Shown here one piece after another: positions 24,971 to 33,748 of a stretch of DNA of 64,000 nucleotides. The translations under genes were made by a program, and so were the position numbers. The notes under the pieces were generated by a model. It was not told where the DNA came from, searched no databases, and was given only the letters and a program-made list of their open reading frames with translations. Source of the DNA: Phycisphaerae bacterium (GTDB lineage Bacteria; Chloroflexota; Anaerolineae; 4572-78; J111); NCBI GenBank assembly GCA_028285035.1, contig JANQQF010000077.1, forward strand, positions 1 to 64,000, in the 5' to 3' direction. The number at the start of each line of letters is the position of its first letter. Within the stretch, counting starts at the first letter, position 1.

Positions 24971-25168
24971 GCTAAATTGCCTAGTACGTCAATAGGCAAT
25001 TTAGCAATATCACTTAAGCGTGGGGTAAGCGTGGGGTAGAAATTGCTTAAAAATCTTAAATTTCACCCCAAAGAAAGCGTATTTTTTCTTTCCGCCTTGA
25101 GATCAACAAGATAATAGCTTACTACATCCAAAATAATCTAAGCAATATCGCGTACGCGATATTGCTTA
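24971..25168. repeat. Cluster of palindromic intergenic repeats
   Basis: Three hairpins sit in one 320-bp gap: GCTAAATTGCCTA/TAGGCAATTTAGC (24971-24983/24993-25005), TGGGGTAGAAATT/AATTTCACCCCA (25032-25044/25059-25070) and a perfect 30-bp palindrome (25139-25168, centre CGCGTACGCG). A tandem TAAGCGTGGGG pair (from 25015) and repeated GCAATATC words link them. It looks like a REP- or MITE-type cluster. No ORF is present in 24905-25225. Confidence 0.65.
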
Positions 25169-25225
25169 AGCAACAAAATTCCATCTAAGCGTATGCTACA
25201 AATCTTAAGTTAACTAATAAATACA

Positions 25226-26830
25226 TCACCAGCCAACTGCAGTCCCATCAGCACGTAGATCACTCCCTGCCACATAAACCCCTTCTTCCAACCGACTAAT
25301 GATTTGGCCACGCCCAAAATTACCACGCTCAACAGGCACACTCACTTCGTGCCCACGGGCAGCTAAATCACGTAAAACGTATTCAGGTGTCCCAAGCTCG
25401 ATATCTACCTTCACCCCTTCCTGAACGCGCCAACGTGGCGCATCTAAAGCAGCTTGAGGGTTGAAATCGTGATCTAGCATGTTTATCATAACCTGAGTAT
25501 GCCCCTGAGGTTGCATTGATCCTCCCATCACCCCAAAAGGTCCGACAGGCTGATCATTGCGGGTTAAAAATCCGGGAATAATTGTATGGTAAGATCGTTT
25601 TCCACCAGCCACCTCGTTGGGGTGTCCAGCCTCCATCGAAAACCCAAGGCCGCGATTCTGTAAAGCAATTCCTGTCTGGGGAACAACGACACCACTCCCA
25701 AACCCAGCAAAATTTGATTGAATATAGCTGACCATCATCCCATCCCGATCTGTCGTACAAAGATAGACGGTTCCCCCCTGTGGTGGATTTCCAGGCTCTG
25801 GTACACGCGCCTTAGGGCCAATTAAGGCCCGACGGCTGGAAATGTAATCTGGGTCAAGTAACCCTGTAACTGGGACATCGCTATGCTCTTGATCGGCAAT
25901 ATATCGATGCCCATCAGCAAAAGCGAGTTTCATCGCTTCAATTCCCAAATGTAACGACTCGGCACTACCTTGAGGATGCGTCGCCACATCAGTGTCTTCC
26001 AAAATGGCTAAGGCAATCAAAGCAGCTAGCCCTTGACCATTGGGCGGGATTTCCCAAACATCATAGCCTCGATAACTTGTCCGAATAGGGTCCACCCATT
26101 CATTGCGATGCTTGTCTAAATCCTCCATAGCCAACAAGCCCCCTGTTTCCTGGGCGAAATCACTAATTTTTTCTGCTAATTCCCCTCGATAAAATACCTC
26201 AGCCCCCTGAGTGGCAATCATTCGTAAGGTTTGAGCATGGTCGGGGCTATACCATCGTTCTCCGGCCGACGGTGCCCGTCCATTTTTGGTGAATGTATCA
26301 AACCAATGGGCCATTACAGGATCATCAACTTTTGCAAAACGTCTTGCTCCCTCAGCCCAAAATTGAGCGACAATGGGCGTAACCCCAAATCCCTCCTCCG
26401 CGTATTGGATAGCTGGGGTCATAACTTCCTCAAGCGATAAACGACCAAATCGCGCCTGTAGATCTCCCCAAGCGGCGGGTGTGCCTGGCACATTGACCGG
26501 GAGCCAGCCTTCCAAAGGCACTTTTTCGTGCCCTTGGTCTTGAACGTATTCAGCTGATAACATCTGTGGAGATCGACCAGAGGCATTTAGCCCGTGCAAT
26601 TGTTGACCATCCCAAATTAAGGCAAACGCATCACCACCAATTCCATTCGAGGTTGGTTCTAAAACGGTTAATGCAGTTGCTGCAGCAACCGCAGCATCAA
26701 CTGCATTGCCGCCACGTTGCAACATAGCTAGGCCAGCTTGGGCCGCCAATGGTTGACTGGTGGCAACGATACCATTGCAAGCAATGACTGGCATTCTTTG
26801 GGAAGCATAGGGGTAGGATTGTAAGTTCAT
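25226..26830 (-). CDS. ggt: Gamma-glutamyltransferase family protein
   Basis: 534 aa covering both subunits of the Ntn-hydrolase. The N-terminal part has GGNAVDAAVAAATALTVLEP and SNGIGGDAF. The autocleavage site and nucleophile Thr are in GGTVYLCTTDRDG (around residue 350), and GVMGGSMQPQGHTQV is the C-terminal substrate/oxyanion segment. There is no signal peptide, so it is probably cytosolic. It may act on glutathione-like or other gamma-glutamyl compounds, or as a cephalosporin-acylase-like amidase. It follows the kinase gene on the same strand. Confidence 0.92.
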   Translation of the reverse strand: MNLQSYPYASQRMPVIACNGIVATSQPLAAQAGLAMLQRGGNAVDAAVAAATALTVLEPTSNGIGGDAFALIWDGQQLHGLNASGRSPQMLSAEYVQDQGHEKVPLEGWLPVNVPGTPAAWGDLQARFGRLSLEEVMTPAIQYAEEGFGVTPIVAQFWAEGARRFAKVDDPVMAHWFDTFTKNGRAPSAGERWYSPDHAQTLRMIATQGAEVFYRGELAEKISDFAQETGGLLAMEDLDKHRNEWVDPIRTSYRGYDVWEIPPNGQGLAALIALAILEDTDVATHPQGSAESLHLGIEAMKLAFADGHRYIADQEHSDVPVTGLLDPDYISSRRALIGPKARVPEPGNPPQGGTVYLCTTDRDGMMVSYIQSNFAGFGSGVVVPQTGIALQNRGLGFSMEAGHPNEVAGGKRSYHTIIPGFLTRNDQPVGPFGVMGGSMQPQGHTQVMINMLDHDFNPQAALDAPRWRVQEGVKVDIELGTPEYVLRDLAARGHEVSVPVERGNFGRGQIISRLEEGVYVAGSDLRADGTAVGW

Positions 26831-26931
26831 GATTAACTCCTAATGTCGTTATTAATTTTTAGTGGTTGGTGATAAAGGCGAGGGCTAAACGTTGATAAAT
26901 CATCTAAGCCCACTTAGCGAGAAAAACTACG

Positions 26932-28926
26932 TTAACGGACCCATACTGGGTCCCAGTCATTAAAGGGGTTATCAGAAAGACTGGTTAATTCTTTAGTATC
27001 TAAATCAATCACCCAAATCTGACGGGTGTCATTAAATCCCATATCAGACCAAAAAGCAACACGTTGACCATCTGGAGACCAAGTGGGGTGTTTATCAAAA
27101 TCTTCAAGATTATTGGTTAGACGCACAACGGCACTACCATCTAAATTAAGCAGGTAAATATCACCTTTTCCTGTTTCCTCAGACACGTAAACAATGCGAT
27201 TGTCGATGGGGGACCAAGCCGCATCGTATTCTGCCGATTGAGTACTGGTCACACGTAATTCTTGGCCTGTTACCAAATTCGCCCGCCATAAATCAAATTG
27301 CCCTTCACCACGCGTGATAATTCGCTCAGTTTTGTCAGCCGAGAAGACTAACTCAGCCTCTAATTCTGAATACAGTGACCAATTCTCACGCGCTAATGGC
27401 ACTTGATTAGAACCATCTGCATCCATACGATAAATTTCAACAGTCCCAGATCGATCAGTTTTAAATAGGATTTTATTTTGAAGTTGCTCCAGGGAGAGTA
27501 CAGCATCCTGAACTGGAGTAGGTGTTGGTGAGGGCAGGGGTGTCGGTGTTAAAGTTGGGGTGGAAGTATTTGTCGGCGTTGCTGTCGCAGTTGGCGTTGC
27601 TGTTGCGGTGGCTGTGGCTGTTGGCGTTTCAGTAGGTAGTGGTGTCGGTGAAGGTGTTGCCGTTGGGGTGTCTGAAGGAGCAGAAGTTGGTTCAGGCGTA
27701 TTCGTGGGTATTGCTGTGGCAGTGGCTGTATTCATTGCTTTAACAACGTCCGTGGGAGTTGATGATGGTTGATCGGTTGGTGGGACAAAAGCGGCTTCGG
27801 AGTCTTCAACCGTCGGTGTAATGACTATTTCAGGAATACTTTGCCCCCCGAACCAAAAAATTAATAAAGCAACTATGACAAGACCACCACCGCCTGCAAA
27901 CCAGGGCCACCATTTTTTAGAAGTATTGAAGTCATCTGCATAGATGGATTTAGCCGATGCCTCTGAAATCGGAGCCATTACCGGGGCATTGGGTAACGTG
28001 ATACGACCAACTTCAGCGGGGGGAGGCACACCAGCTGGCAGCAAAGGTGCTGCAGCCCCAACACCAATCCCTTCGACCTCTTCACCCGACCAAGCCGCTT
28101 CCAAGGCTGTTGCTAAATCAAAGGCTGTCTGAAATCGATCTCCTGGCTCTTTGGACAAAGCTGTGAGGATCACATCCTCTACTACCTCAGGTAAATCGGG
28201 ATTAATAGTGGTTGGGGGTATAGGCGTATCACTAATCTGTTTAAGGGCTACGCTCAAAGGGGAGTCGTCATCAAATAGTAATTGATTTGTGACCATCTCA
28301 TAGAGAATGACACCCAACGAATAAATATCACTTTGCTCAACTGCTGCAGCCGAGGAGATTGCTTGCTCTGGAGCAACATAGTGTGGGGTACCAAATGTAT
28401 TGCCAATGGTGGCCTGGCTTTTACTTGAGGATAACATGACCAAGCCAAAGTCAGTGAGAATTGACTGACCATTTTGGTTGATCATAACATTTGAGGGTTT
28501 TACATCACGATGGATGACACCTTTTTCGTGGGCATGATCAAGGGCAGCGGCCACATCTTTTACAATACGAATAACCTGCTCTTGGGGCAGTAGAGAACCT
28601 TCAGCTTTATGTTGATGAAGTAGTACAGCCAAATCACGGCCTTCGACAAACTCCATCACCATAAAATAGCCATTCTCATACTTCCCAAAATCATAAATCT
28701 GAACAATATTGGAATGTCGTAGCCCTGCAATGGCTTGAGCTTCCCGTCGAAAACGATCGGTGAATTCGGGATCTTCTTGCAATCCCCAATTAACAACTTT
28801 TATAGCAGCATAACGATTGAGTTCAATATGGAGGCCCTTATAAATTCGAGCCATTCCGCCCTCACCTACGGCCTCAAGAACCTCATAAGATCCTAACTTA
28901 CTCCCGATAAGGGGGTCTGTTGCCAT
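26932..28926 (-). CDS. PknB-type Ser/Thr kinase with transmembrane helix, Thr/Pro linker and Tol-like propeller
   Basis: 664 aa. The kinase domain (about 12-275) has [11 protein letters not shown], the ATP Lys in [15 protein letters not shown] and DFGLV. After a charged linker comes one membrane helix (about 340-362), a low-complexity Thr/Pro/Ala stalk (390-470), and PD40/WD40-like beta-propeller repeats ([12 protein letters not shown] and similar). An external propeller sensing wall or saccharide ligands and an internal kinase is the usual reading. The gene overlaps the stop of the upstream 878-aa gene by one base. The stalk explains a spurious Val/Gly-rich antisense ORF. Confidence 0.9.
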   Translation of the reverse strand: MATDPLIGSKLGSYEVLEAVGEGGMARIYKGLHIELNRYAAIKVVNWGLQEDPEFTDRFRREAQAIAGLRHSNIVQIYDFGKYENGYFMVMEFVEGRDLAVLLHQHKAEGSLLPQEQVIRIVKDVAAALDHAHEKGVIHRDVKPSNVMINQNGQSILTDFGLVMLSSSKSQATIGNTFGTPHYVAPEQAISSAAAVEQSDIYSLGVILYEMVTNQLLFDDDSPLSVALKQISDTPIPPTTINPDLPEVVEDVILTALSKEPGDRFQTAFDLATALEAAWSGEEVEGIGVGAAAPLLPAGVPPPAEVGRITLPNAPVMAPISEASAKSIYADDFNTSKKWWPWFAGGGGLVIVALLIFWFGGQSIPEIVITPTVEDSEAAFVPPTDQPSSTPTDVVKAMNTATATAIPTNTPEPTSAPSDTPTATPSPTPLPTETPTATATATATPTATATPTNTSTPTLTPTPLPSPTPTPVQDAVLSLEQLQNKILFKTDRSGTVEIYRMDADGSNQVPLARENWSLYSELEAELVFSADKTERIITRGEGQFDLWRANLVTGQELRVTSTQSAEYDAAWSPIDNRIVYVSEETGKGDIYLLNLDGSAVVRLTNNLEDFDKHPTWSPDGQRVAFWSDMGFNDTRQIWVIDLDTKELTSLSDNPFNDWDPVWVR

Positions 28927-31562
28927 TAGGCGTTCTCTCCTCCAGCATGGGTCGCCGTTGCCTTTAAGATATCAGAGAGAGATGCAATAAACTGATTAAA
29001 GCCAATGGTGAAAGAGTCGAGGTAATCCTTAACAATGAGGTCAGCTAAATCAATTCGGCCCATTTTATCAAGGGCACCAACATACGGTCGGAAATCTCGC
29101 AGGGATAAACGCAATATGTCTTTATCGTCGGTCAATACCCCCCAAACCAGTGCTTTATTCTCGTGATCATCCTTCGCACTAATAAAACGTGATAGTGAGG
29201 TACCTCGGGCTACTCGGCCTACATTTGAAAATACTTCTTCTCCTTTGACCATCTCATTCAAAATATCTACCCGTTGTGGAATTTCTTGCATAAGCTCCAT
29301 CAATGCCGGATGAACATGCGCGAAAAGCTTCATTGTTGCTGTACTCAAACTACCACCAGCTAAAGCAACCTTTTTATAGTTTCGAAGTAATTCACCAAAA
29401 TAACTCAATTGAACAAGCAATGAATTTCGATTTTCTGTAAACACCATCCAATGTGCCTGAGTCTGACTCACTTCATACTGTCTTAACTGCCGATGCGTTT
29501 TCTCGTATGTTGGCCACAGATCAGGGAAGGGACTGTGAAAAGTTGTTGGGTAGAGCCGTTCGCGAGGGGGGGCTTCTATGGCATTCATTGGGATTAATAA
29601 TGAAGGGTTACGCGCTTGGAACTGCTCCAAAATTTGATTAATTAACTGATGCGCTTGCCGAGCCTCTGTGGTATTTTCAGCTTTCAAGCCCTGCAGAGCA
29701 CTTTGAATAATGGTAGATGGCTGATACTCATGCCCAAATTCACATCGATATAAGATCAATAAATCATTGACCGTCAAGCGTAGATCTCGATTTCGTTTGG
29801 GGAACAGTTGGAGTAACGTATAAAGTAAGCGAGTTCTAACATTTGAACTTTCGGCAGAGACTTCAGTAGTCACCGATTTGGGAATTCGCTCCAATGCCTT
29901 GTCATGTGGTAAATTCAAATGATGGGACACTTTTTTCATCGGCTCTGGTGGTTTGAGGCTATTAAAATAAGCTGCCCAAGAAATGGTTTCCCTAGTTAGT
30001 ATCTCAGAAAATGCAATCCCCCAAATACCGTCAAAGAAAATGTGAGATTGGTCAAACACCATCGATTTATTGGTTCTAAAAATTGTTAACGCATGATCCC
30101 CTACCCCACGCTGCCCTCGGCGAATCGAGGCTAAAGGGGAGCTATGGGGTTGTTCATCCCAATTTATTAAAACCGGGGCACTCCTTAATGCTTGTAGGGA
30201 TTGTTGCGTCGCTTTATCTTTGATCATTTTACGAGCTCGTTCCTGCTCAGCTCGTTCAATCGCGATCAATTGTTGATCAAGTGAACTATTATTCCTCGTC
30301 GTAGCTTGCTCTGACTGCTCTAATATAGCAGCGACCTGACGTCGTACAGATTGAAAATGTATTGGTCTCAAATACCCCTTAAATTCATTTGTCTGACTTG
30401 AATGTACCTGCCCTGATCGGTCAGCAACTAACACCTCGCCTTTACCATTAACAATTTCACCATTTTCGTTTATTTGAAGAGGTACATTCTTACTATCAGC
30501 CCCTTTTGACTCAAACATAAGCGGATGACCGGCTAAATCTGTCTGGCAAATCGGCAGCAAATAGTAGGCTCCCCGATGAATAATCCCTATGTGTGCTTGC
30601 CATAGAGGTAATGCCCTTCGATTTTCACGATACTTCTCAGGTTCAAGCATTGCTAGAAGTGTCATTTGATTTTGGTAATCGGCTAACTCTTCATCTCGAC
30701 GACTTTGAAATGCACTTCTGAGTTTATGACGATGTTCTTGAGAGAGATGCTTTAAGCGGCTGCGCACAAAATTATCAAAGCGGCTTCGTCGATATTGAAT
30801 ATAATCTTCATTTGGCCCAGCATCTTGCCCGCGTTGATACGGGCGTTGGGTAGCCCAAGCTCGCCACAAGCGACGAAAATGGAGCTGATGTGACTGATTG
30901 GCTTCTTCAGCCGCATCTTCTAACAGGTTGATGTATGTTTGTTCTCGCCATTCATTATGAAGAAGCTCGTCATAATTAAAATAAGCTTGACTGACTGCGC
31001 ACACCCAGGCTGCGAGTTGGTCGGCCTCAGAAAGTTGTAATCCGTATTCGTGAATGGCTTGTTGGAAGCCGATTGTTTCGTTGGCATGGCGAGCACTATC
31101 TTCACGCATCGCAAATTCAAGATAGAACTGCCACAAACCATCTGGGAAGGCGGTATCCAAATTCTTCCCAGTTAATGTTAATATTTTTTGATAAGCCCCA
31201 AGAACTGCGGCTGGCCCGGCAAACAGGGTGCCATACAATGTTCCAGACAATATATTTTGGGGCAGCATCTCTATGCCACGTAACAACGCAGAAACGTCTG
31301 ATTTCGCCTGACCTGACGGCAATGAGCGATCTCGCAAACGCATCAATCCATTGGTAACTAAACCAACGATGTTTCCAGCCGGAACAACTGAGGCAACTTC
31401 TTGTTGTAAGGCCTCAATTTCAGCTAGCGGGCGATTGGAGACAAACGTTAACTCAGCGGGAGAAACTGCCTTTTGTAGGGCAGCCATTGTTGCCATTGTC
31501 GCAGACTCATAGGCTTTATTATTGGGGGAAGGGTTCATCTCCTCATTAGGGGAAGATGACAT
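28926..31562 (-). CDS. Conserved large hypothetical protein, partner of the Ser/Thr kinase
   Basis: 878 aa, soluble, no signal peptide or membrane helix. The N-terminal third is helical and contains EDSARHANETIGF. Around residue 507 is QSHIFFDG, an HxxxDG motif as in CoA-dependent acyltransferases (carnitine, condensation or BAHD type), in the setting MVFDQSHIFFDGIWG; this hints at an acyltransferase fold but is not proof. The C-terminal 200 residues are helical. Its stop overlaps the start of the kinase gene, so the two are co-translated; it could be a substrate or regulator of the kinase. I do not recognise the family. Confidence 0.7.
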   Translation of the reverse strand: MSSSPNEEMNPSPNNKAYESATMATMAALQKAVSPAELTFVSNRPLAEIEALQQEVASVVPAGNIVGLVTNGLMRLRDRSLPSGQAKSDVSALLRGIEMLPQNILSGTLYGTLFAGPAAVLGAYQKILTLTGKNLDTAFPDGLWQFYLEFAMREDSARHANETIGFQQAIHEYGLQLSEADQLAAWVCAVSQAYFNYDELLHNEWREQTYINLLEDAAEEANQSHQLHFRRLWRAWATQRPYQRGQDAGPNEDYIQYRRSRFDNFVRSRLKHLSQEHRHKLRSAFQSRRDEELADYQNQMTLLAMLEPEKYRENRRALPLWQAHIGIIHRGAYYLLPICQTDLAGHPLMFESKGADSKNVPLQINENGEIVNGKGEVLVADRSGQVHSSQTNEFKGYLRPIHFQSVRRQVAAILEQSEQATTRNNSSLDQQLIAIERAEQERARKMIKDKATQQSLQALRSAPVLINWDEQPHSSPLASIRRGQRGVGDHALTIFRTNKSMVFDQSHIFFDGIWGIAFSEILTRETISWAAYFNSLKPPEPMKKVSHHLNLPHDKALERIPKSVTTEVSAESSNVRTRLLYTLLQLFPKRNRDLRLTVNDLLILYRCEFGHEYQPSTIIQSALQGLKAENTTEARQAHQLINQILEQFQARNPSLLIPMNAIEAPPRERLYPTTFHSPFPDLWPTYEKTHRQLRQYEVSQTQAHWMVFTENRNSLLVQLSYFGELLRNYKKVALAGGSLSTATMKLFAHVHPALMELMQEIPQRVDILNEMVKGEEVFSNVGRVARGTSLSRFISAKDDHENKALVWGVLTDDKDILRLSLRDFRPYVGALDKMGRIDLADLIVKDYLDSFTIGFNQFIASLSDILKATATHAGGENA

Positions 31563-31740
31563 TTGTTGACTCCACAGTGTGATTGTAATGAAGGGTAAGC
31601 CCAGAGTTAAATTATAACATGGAGTTATGAATTAAGCATGTTAAAATCAAAGGACATTTAATCACAGATTGACATTTATCATTAGCCCAGATAGTATACT
31701 TCTAAAGAGTTCTCAGATAATTTGAAATCCGGAATAAACT

Positions 31741-33330
31741 ATTATTACATCACCTAAATCTCCTCACCATTCTCAAAATTTCAAAGCAAAGGCTACCCGT
31801 TGGTCAATCATCATTCTCCTCATAACGTGCGTTCCATACGCAATTGTTATCGCTAATACTCCCGAAAATTGGGACTTCACCGGCATTTTGGTAAATCCTT
31901 ATGATAATCAAACGTATTTAGCAAAGATGCAACAAGGGTTCGCTGGTAATTGGCTGTTTCGTATAAGCTACACGTCAGAGCAGCACGATGGCACATTCAT
32001 CTTAATTTTTTATTTGCTTCTTGGCCATATCAGCCGCCTCACCCAACTACCCGTTGTTATGATTTTTCATCTGACAAGAATTATCGCCGGGTATATCTTA
32101 TTACGGAATGTATACTCTTTTATTACACAGGTTATCTCTAATCAGGCCAGGCAAAGATTAGCCTTTATCCTAATTTTAACGAGTTCTGGCTTGGGTTGGC
32201 TAGGAGCTATGTTTGGCACCTTTCCAATTGATCTATGGATTCCCGAAGCCTTTGTACCCTACAGTCTTTACATCAACCCACACTTCCCATTTGGGCAAGC
32301 GCTTATGGTTGCTATTTTACAGCGGGTCCTTTTAGCCAGCACAAACACATCACAGCTCATCTGGCTTGGGGTGCTCACCTTACTTCTCAGTCTAGTTCTA
32401 CCATTCGCCCTTCTCACAATTTGGGCTATAATGCCAATTTATTTGGCTTGGTTGTATCTGGCGGATCAACGTTTGCCTTGGCCTCAAATTTGGCTTACAC
32501 TGGTCATCGTCATAAGTGGTGGACCAATTATCTTATATGATTATTGGGTTTCCACCACAAACCCCATTCTTGCCGGGTGGAGTGCGCAAAATATCACAGA
32601 TGCGCCTGCAGTGCTTGATTTAACATTAGGATATGGTTTTGTCGGACTAGTTGCTCTGGCAGGAATTTGGTTTATCTTTCGTCAAAAACTGAACCAGCAA
32701 GAAGACCATCAAGGCCTCTGGCTGGTTACGATTTGGGCAGTGGTAACCTTACTTCTGATCTATATTCCCTTTAATTTACAACGTCGGCTCATAAGCGGCT
32801 TGCATATCCCAATTTGTATTTTGGCGGCTGTGGGATTTAAGCATCTCATTGCTCAATTAAAGGTCAGACACCAACGACAGTTACAAACGGCGTTTGTTTC
32901 TGTGGGTCTTATTGGAACACTTTTTGTTTGGACTATTCCAGCGTTTGGGGCTTTACAAAGCCCAGAGTTAGGTCCACCTACAGCTTTATTATATTTGAGA
33001 GAAGATGAAGTTGAAGCCTTACAATGGCTGAACCAAAATACGAATTTTGATAACGTTATTTTAGCGGCTCCTCGCTTAGGACTCTTTATCCCAGCCCAAA
33101 CAGGGGCACGGACTTTTTACGGTCACCCTTTTGAAACTGTGGAAGCTGAGAAAAAAGAATTAATGGTTGAAGCATTTTATCAAGGAAATCTGGATATGAT
33201 TTCACCCGACATTGACTATTTCATCTACGGTCCTGATGAAAGAAAATTTGGAGAACCCCGCAATTTATCAAATTACTCTGTTGCGTTCTCAACTGGAGAT
33301 GTTACAATTTACCAAATCATACATAGGTAA
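31741..33330 (+). CDS. GT-C-like polytopic membrane protein, paralogue A; start codon abnormal
   Basis: The C-terminal 480 residues begin at a TTG (31888), but the frame is open back to a TAA at 31735, and its upstream residues (WSIIILLITCVPYAIV, then FTGILVNPYDNQTYLAKMQ) align with paralogue B at 36048. No ATG, GTG or TTG exists in this 49-codon extension; an ATT at 31741 after a weak GGA is the best candidate. About 10 membrane helices are followed by a soluble domain (ALQWLNQNT, GHPFETVEAEK, FIYGPDERKFG). Shared PFNLQRR and YLAKM motifs mark the family. It is probably a lipid-linked sugar transferase. Confidence 0.75.
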   Translation: MITSPKSPHHSQNFKAKATRWSIIILLITCVPYAIVIANTPENWDFTGILVNPYDNQTYLAKMQQGFAGNWLFRISYTSEQHDGTFILIFYLLLGHISRLTQLPVVMIFHLTRIIAGYILLRNVYSFITQVISNQARQRLAFILILTSSGLGWLGAMFGTFPIDLWIPEAFVPYSLYINPHFPFGQALMVAILQRVLLASTNTSQLIWLGVLTLLLSLVLPFALLTIWAIMPIYLAWLYLADQRLPWPQIWLTLVIVISGGPIILYDYWVSTTNPILAGWSAQNITDAPAVLDLTLGYGFVGLVALAGIWFIFRQKLNQQEDHQGLWLVTIWAVVTLLLIYIPFNLQRRLISGLHIPICILAAVGFKHLIAQLKVRHQRQLQTAFVSVGLIGTLFVWTIPAFGALQSPELGPPTALLYLREDEVEALQWLNQNTNFDNVILAAPRLGLFIPAQTGARTFYGHPFETVEAEKKELMVEAFYQGNLDMISPDIDYFIYGPDERKFGEPRNLSNYSVAFSTGDVTIYQIIHR

Positions 33331-33335
33331 TAAAG

Positions 33336-33740
33336 ATGCAAAAAAATTTGGAGATTACCCCACAAATGATAAGTACGATTTTATTGGGTTTAGTAGCAAT
33401 TATGTTATTGTCTGCCGGCCAAACTGCTTTAAAGTTTGGTTTAAATGCTATTGACGGTGTAAGTCTTTCAAACGGAATTACCAGCTTCTTAAAAATATTC
33501 CAAACACCGTGGATTATTGTTGGTTTTGCTTGTTATGGCCTCAGTTCCATTTTATGGCTCGACGTACTATCCAAGCTTGATTTTAGCTTGGCCTTTCCAT
33601 TGGTAGGTCTGACATATGTCTTCACTCTGCTCATTGGTCGGTTCTTCTTTGGTGAAGTTTTTGGCTGGGAACGAATTGTAGGTGTTATGCTAATTTTAGG
33701 TGGCGTGTTCTTCTTAGTGCGTAGCGGAGGAACGGGATAA
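33336..33740 (+). CDS. EamA/ArnE-like four-helix membrane protein
   Basis: 134 aa with four membrane helices and the half-EamA layout: AGQTALKFGLNAIDG after helix 1, LDFSLAFPLVGLTYVFTLL for helix 3, and FGEVFGWERIVGVMLILGG for helix 4. Small proteins of this type act as dimeric flippases for undecaprenyl-linked sugars (ArnE/ArnF) or as small multidrug exporters. Position between two GT-C-like genes favours a glycolipid flippase role. Confidence 0.82.
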   Translation: MQKNLEITPQMISTILLGLVAIMLLSAGQTALKFGLNAIDGVSLSNGITSFLKIFQTPWIIVGFACYGLSSILWLDVLSKLDFSLAFPLVGLTYVFTLLIGRFFFGEVFGWERIVGVMLILGGVFFLVRSGGTG

Positions 33741-33748
33741 TCTAACTT

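Noticed and set aside
27560..27772. Val/Gly/Ala-rich plus-strand ORF
   Set aside because: Antisense shadow of the Thr/Pro-rich stalk of the kinase.
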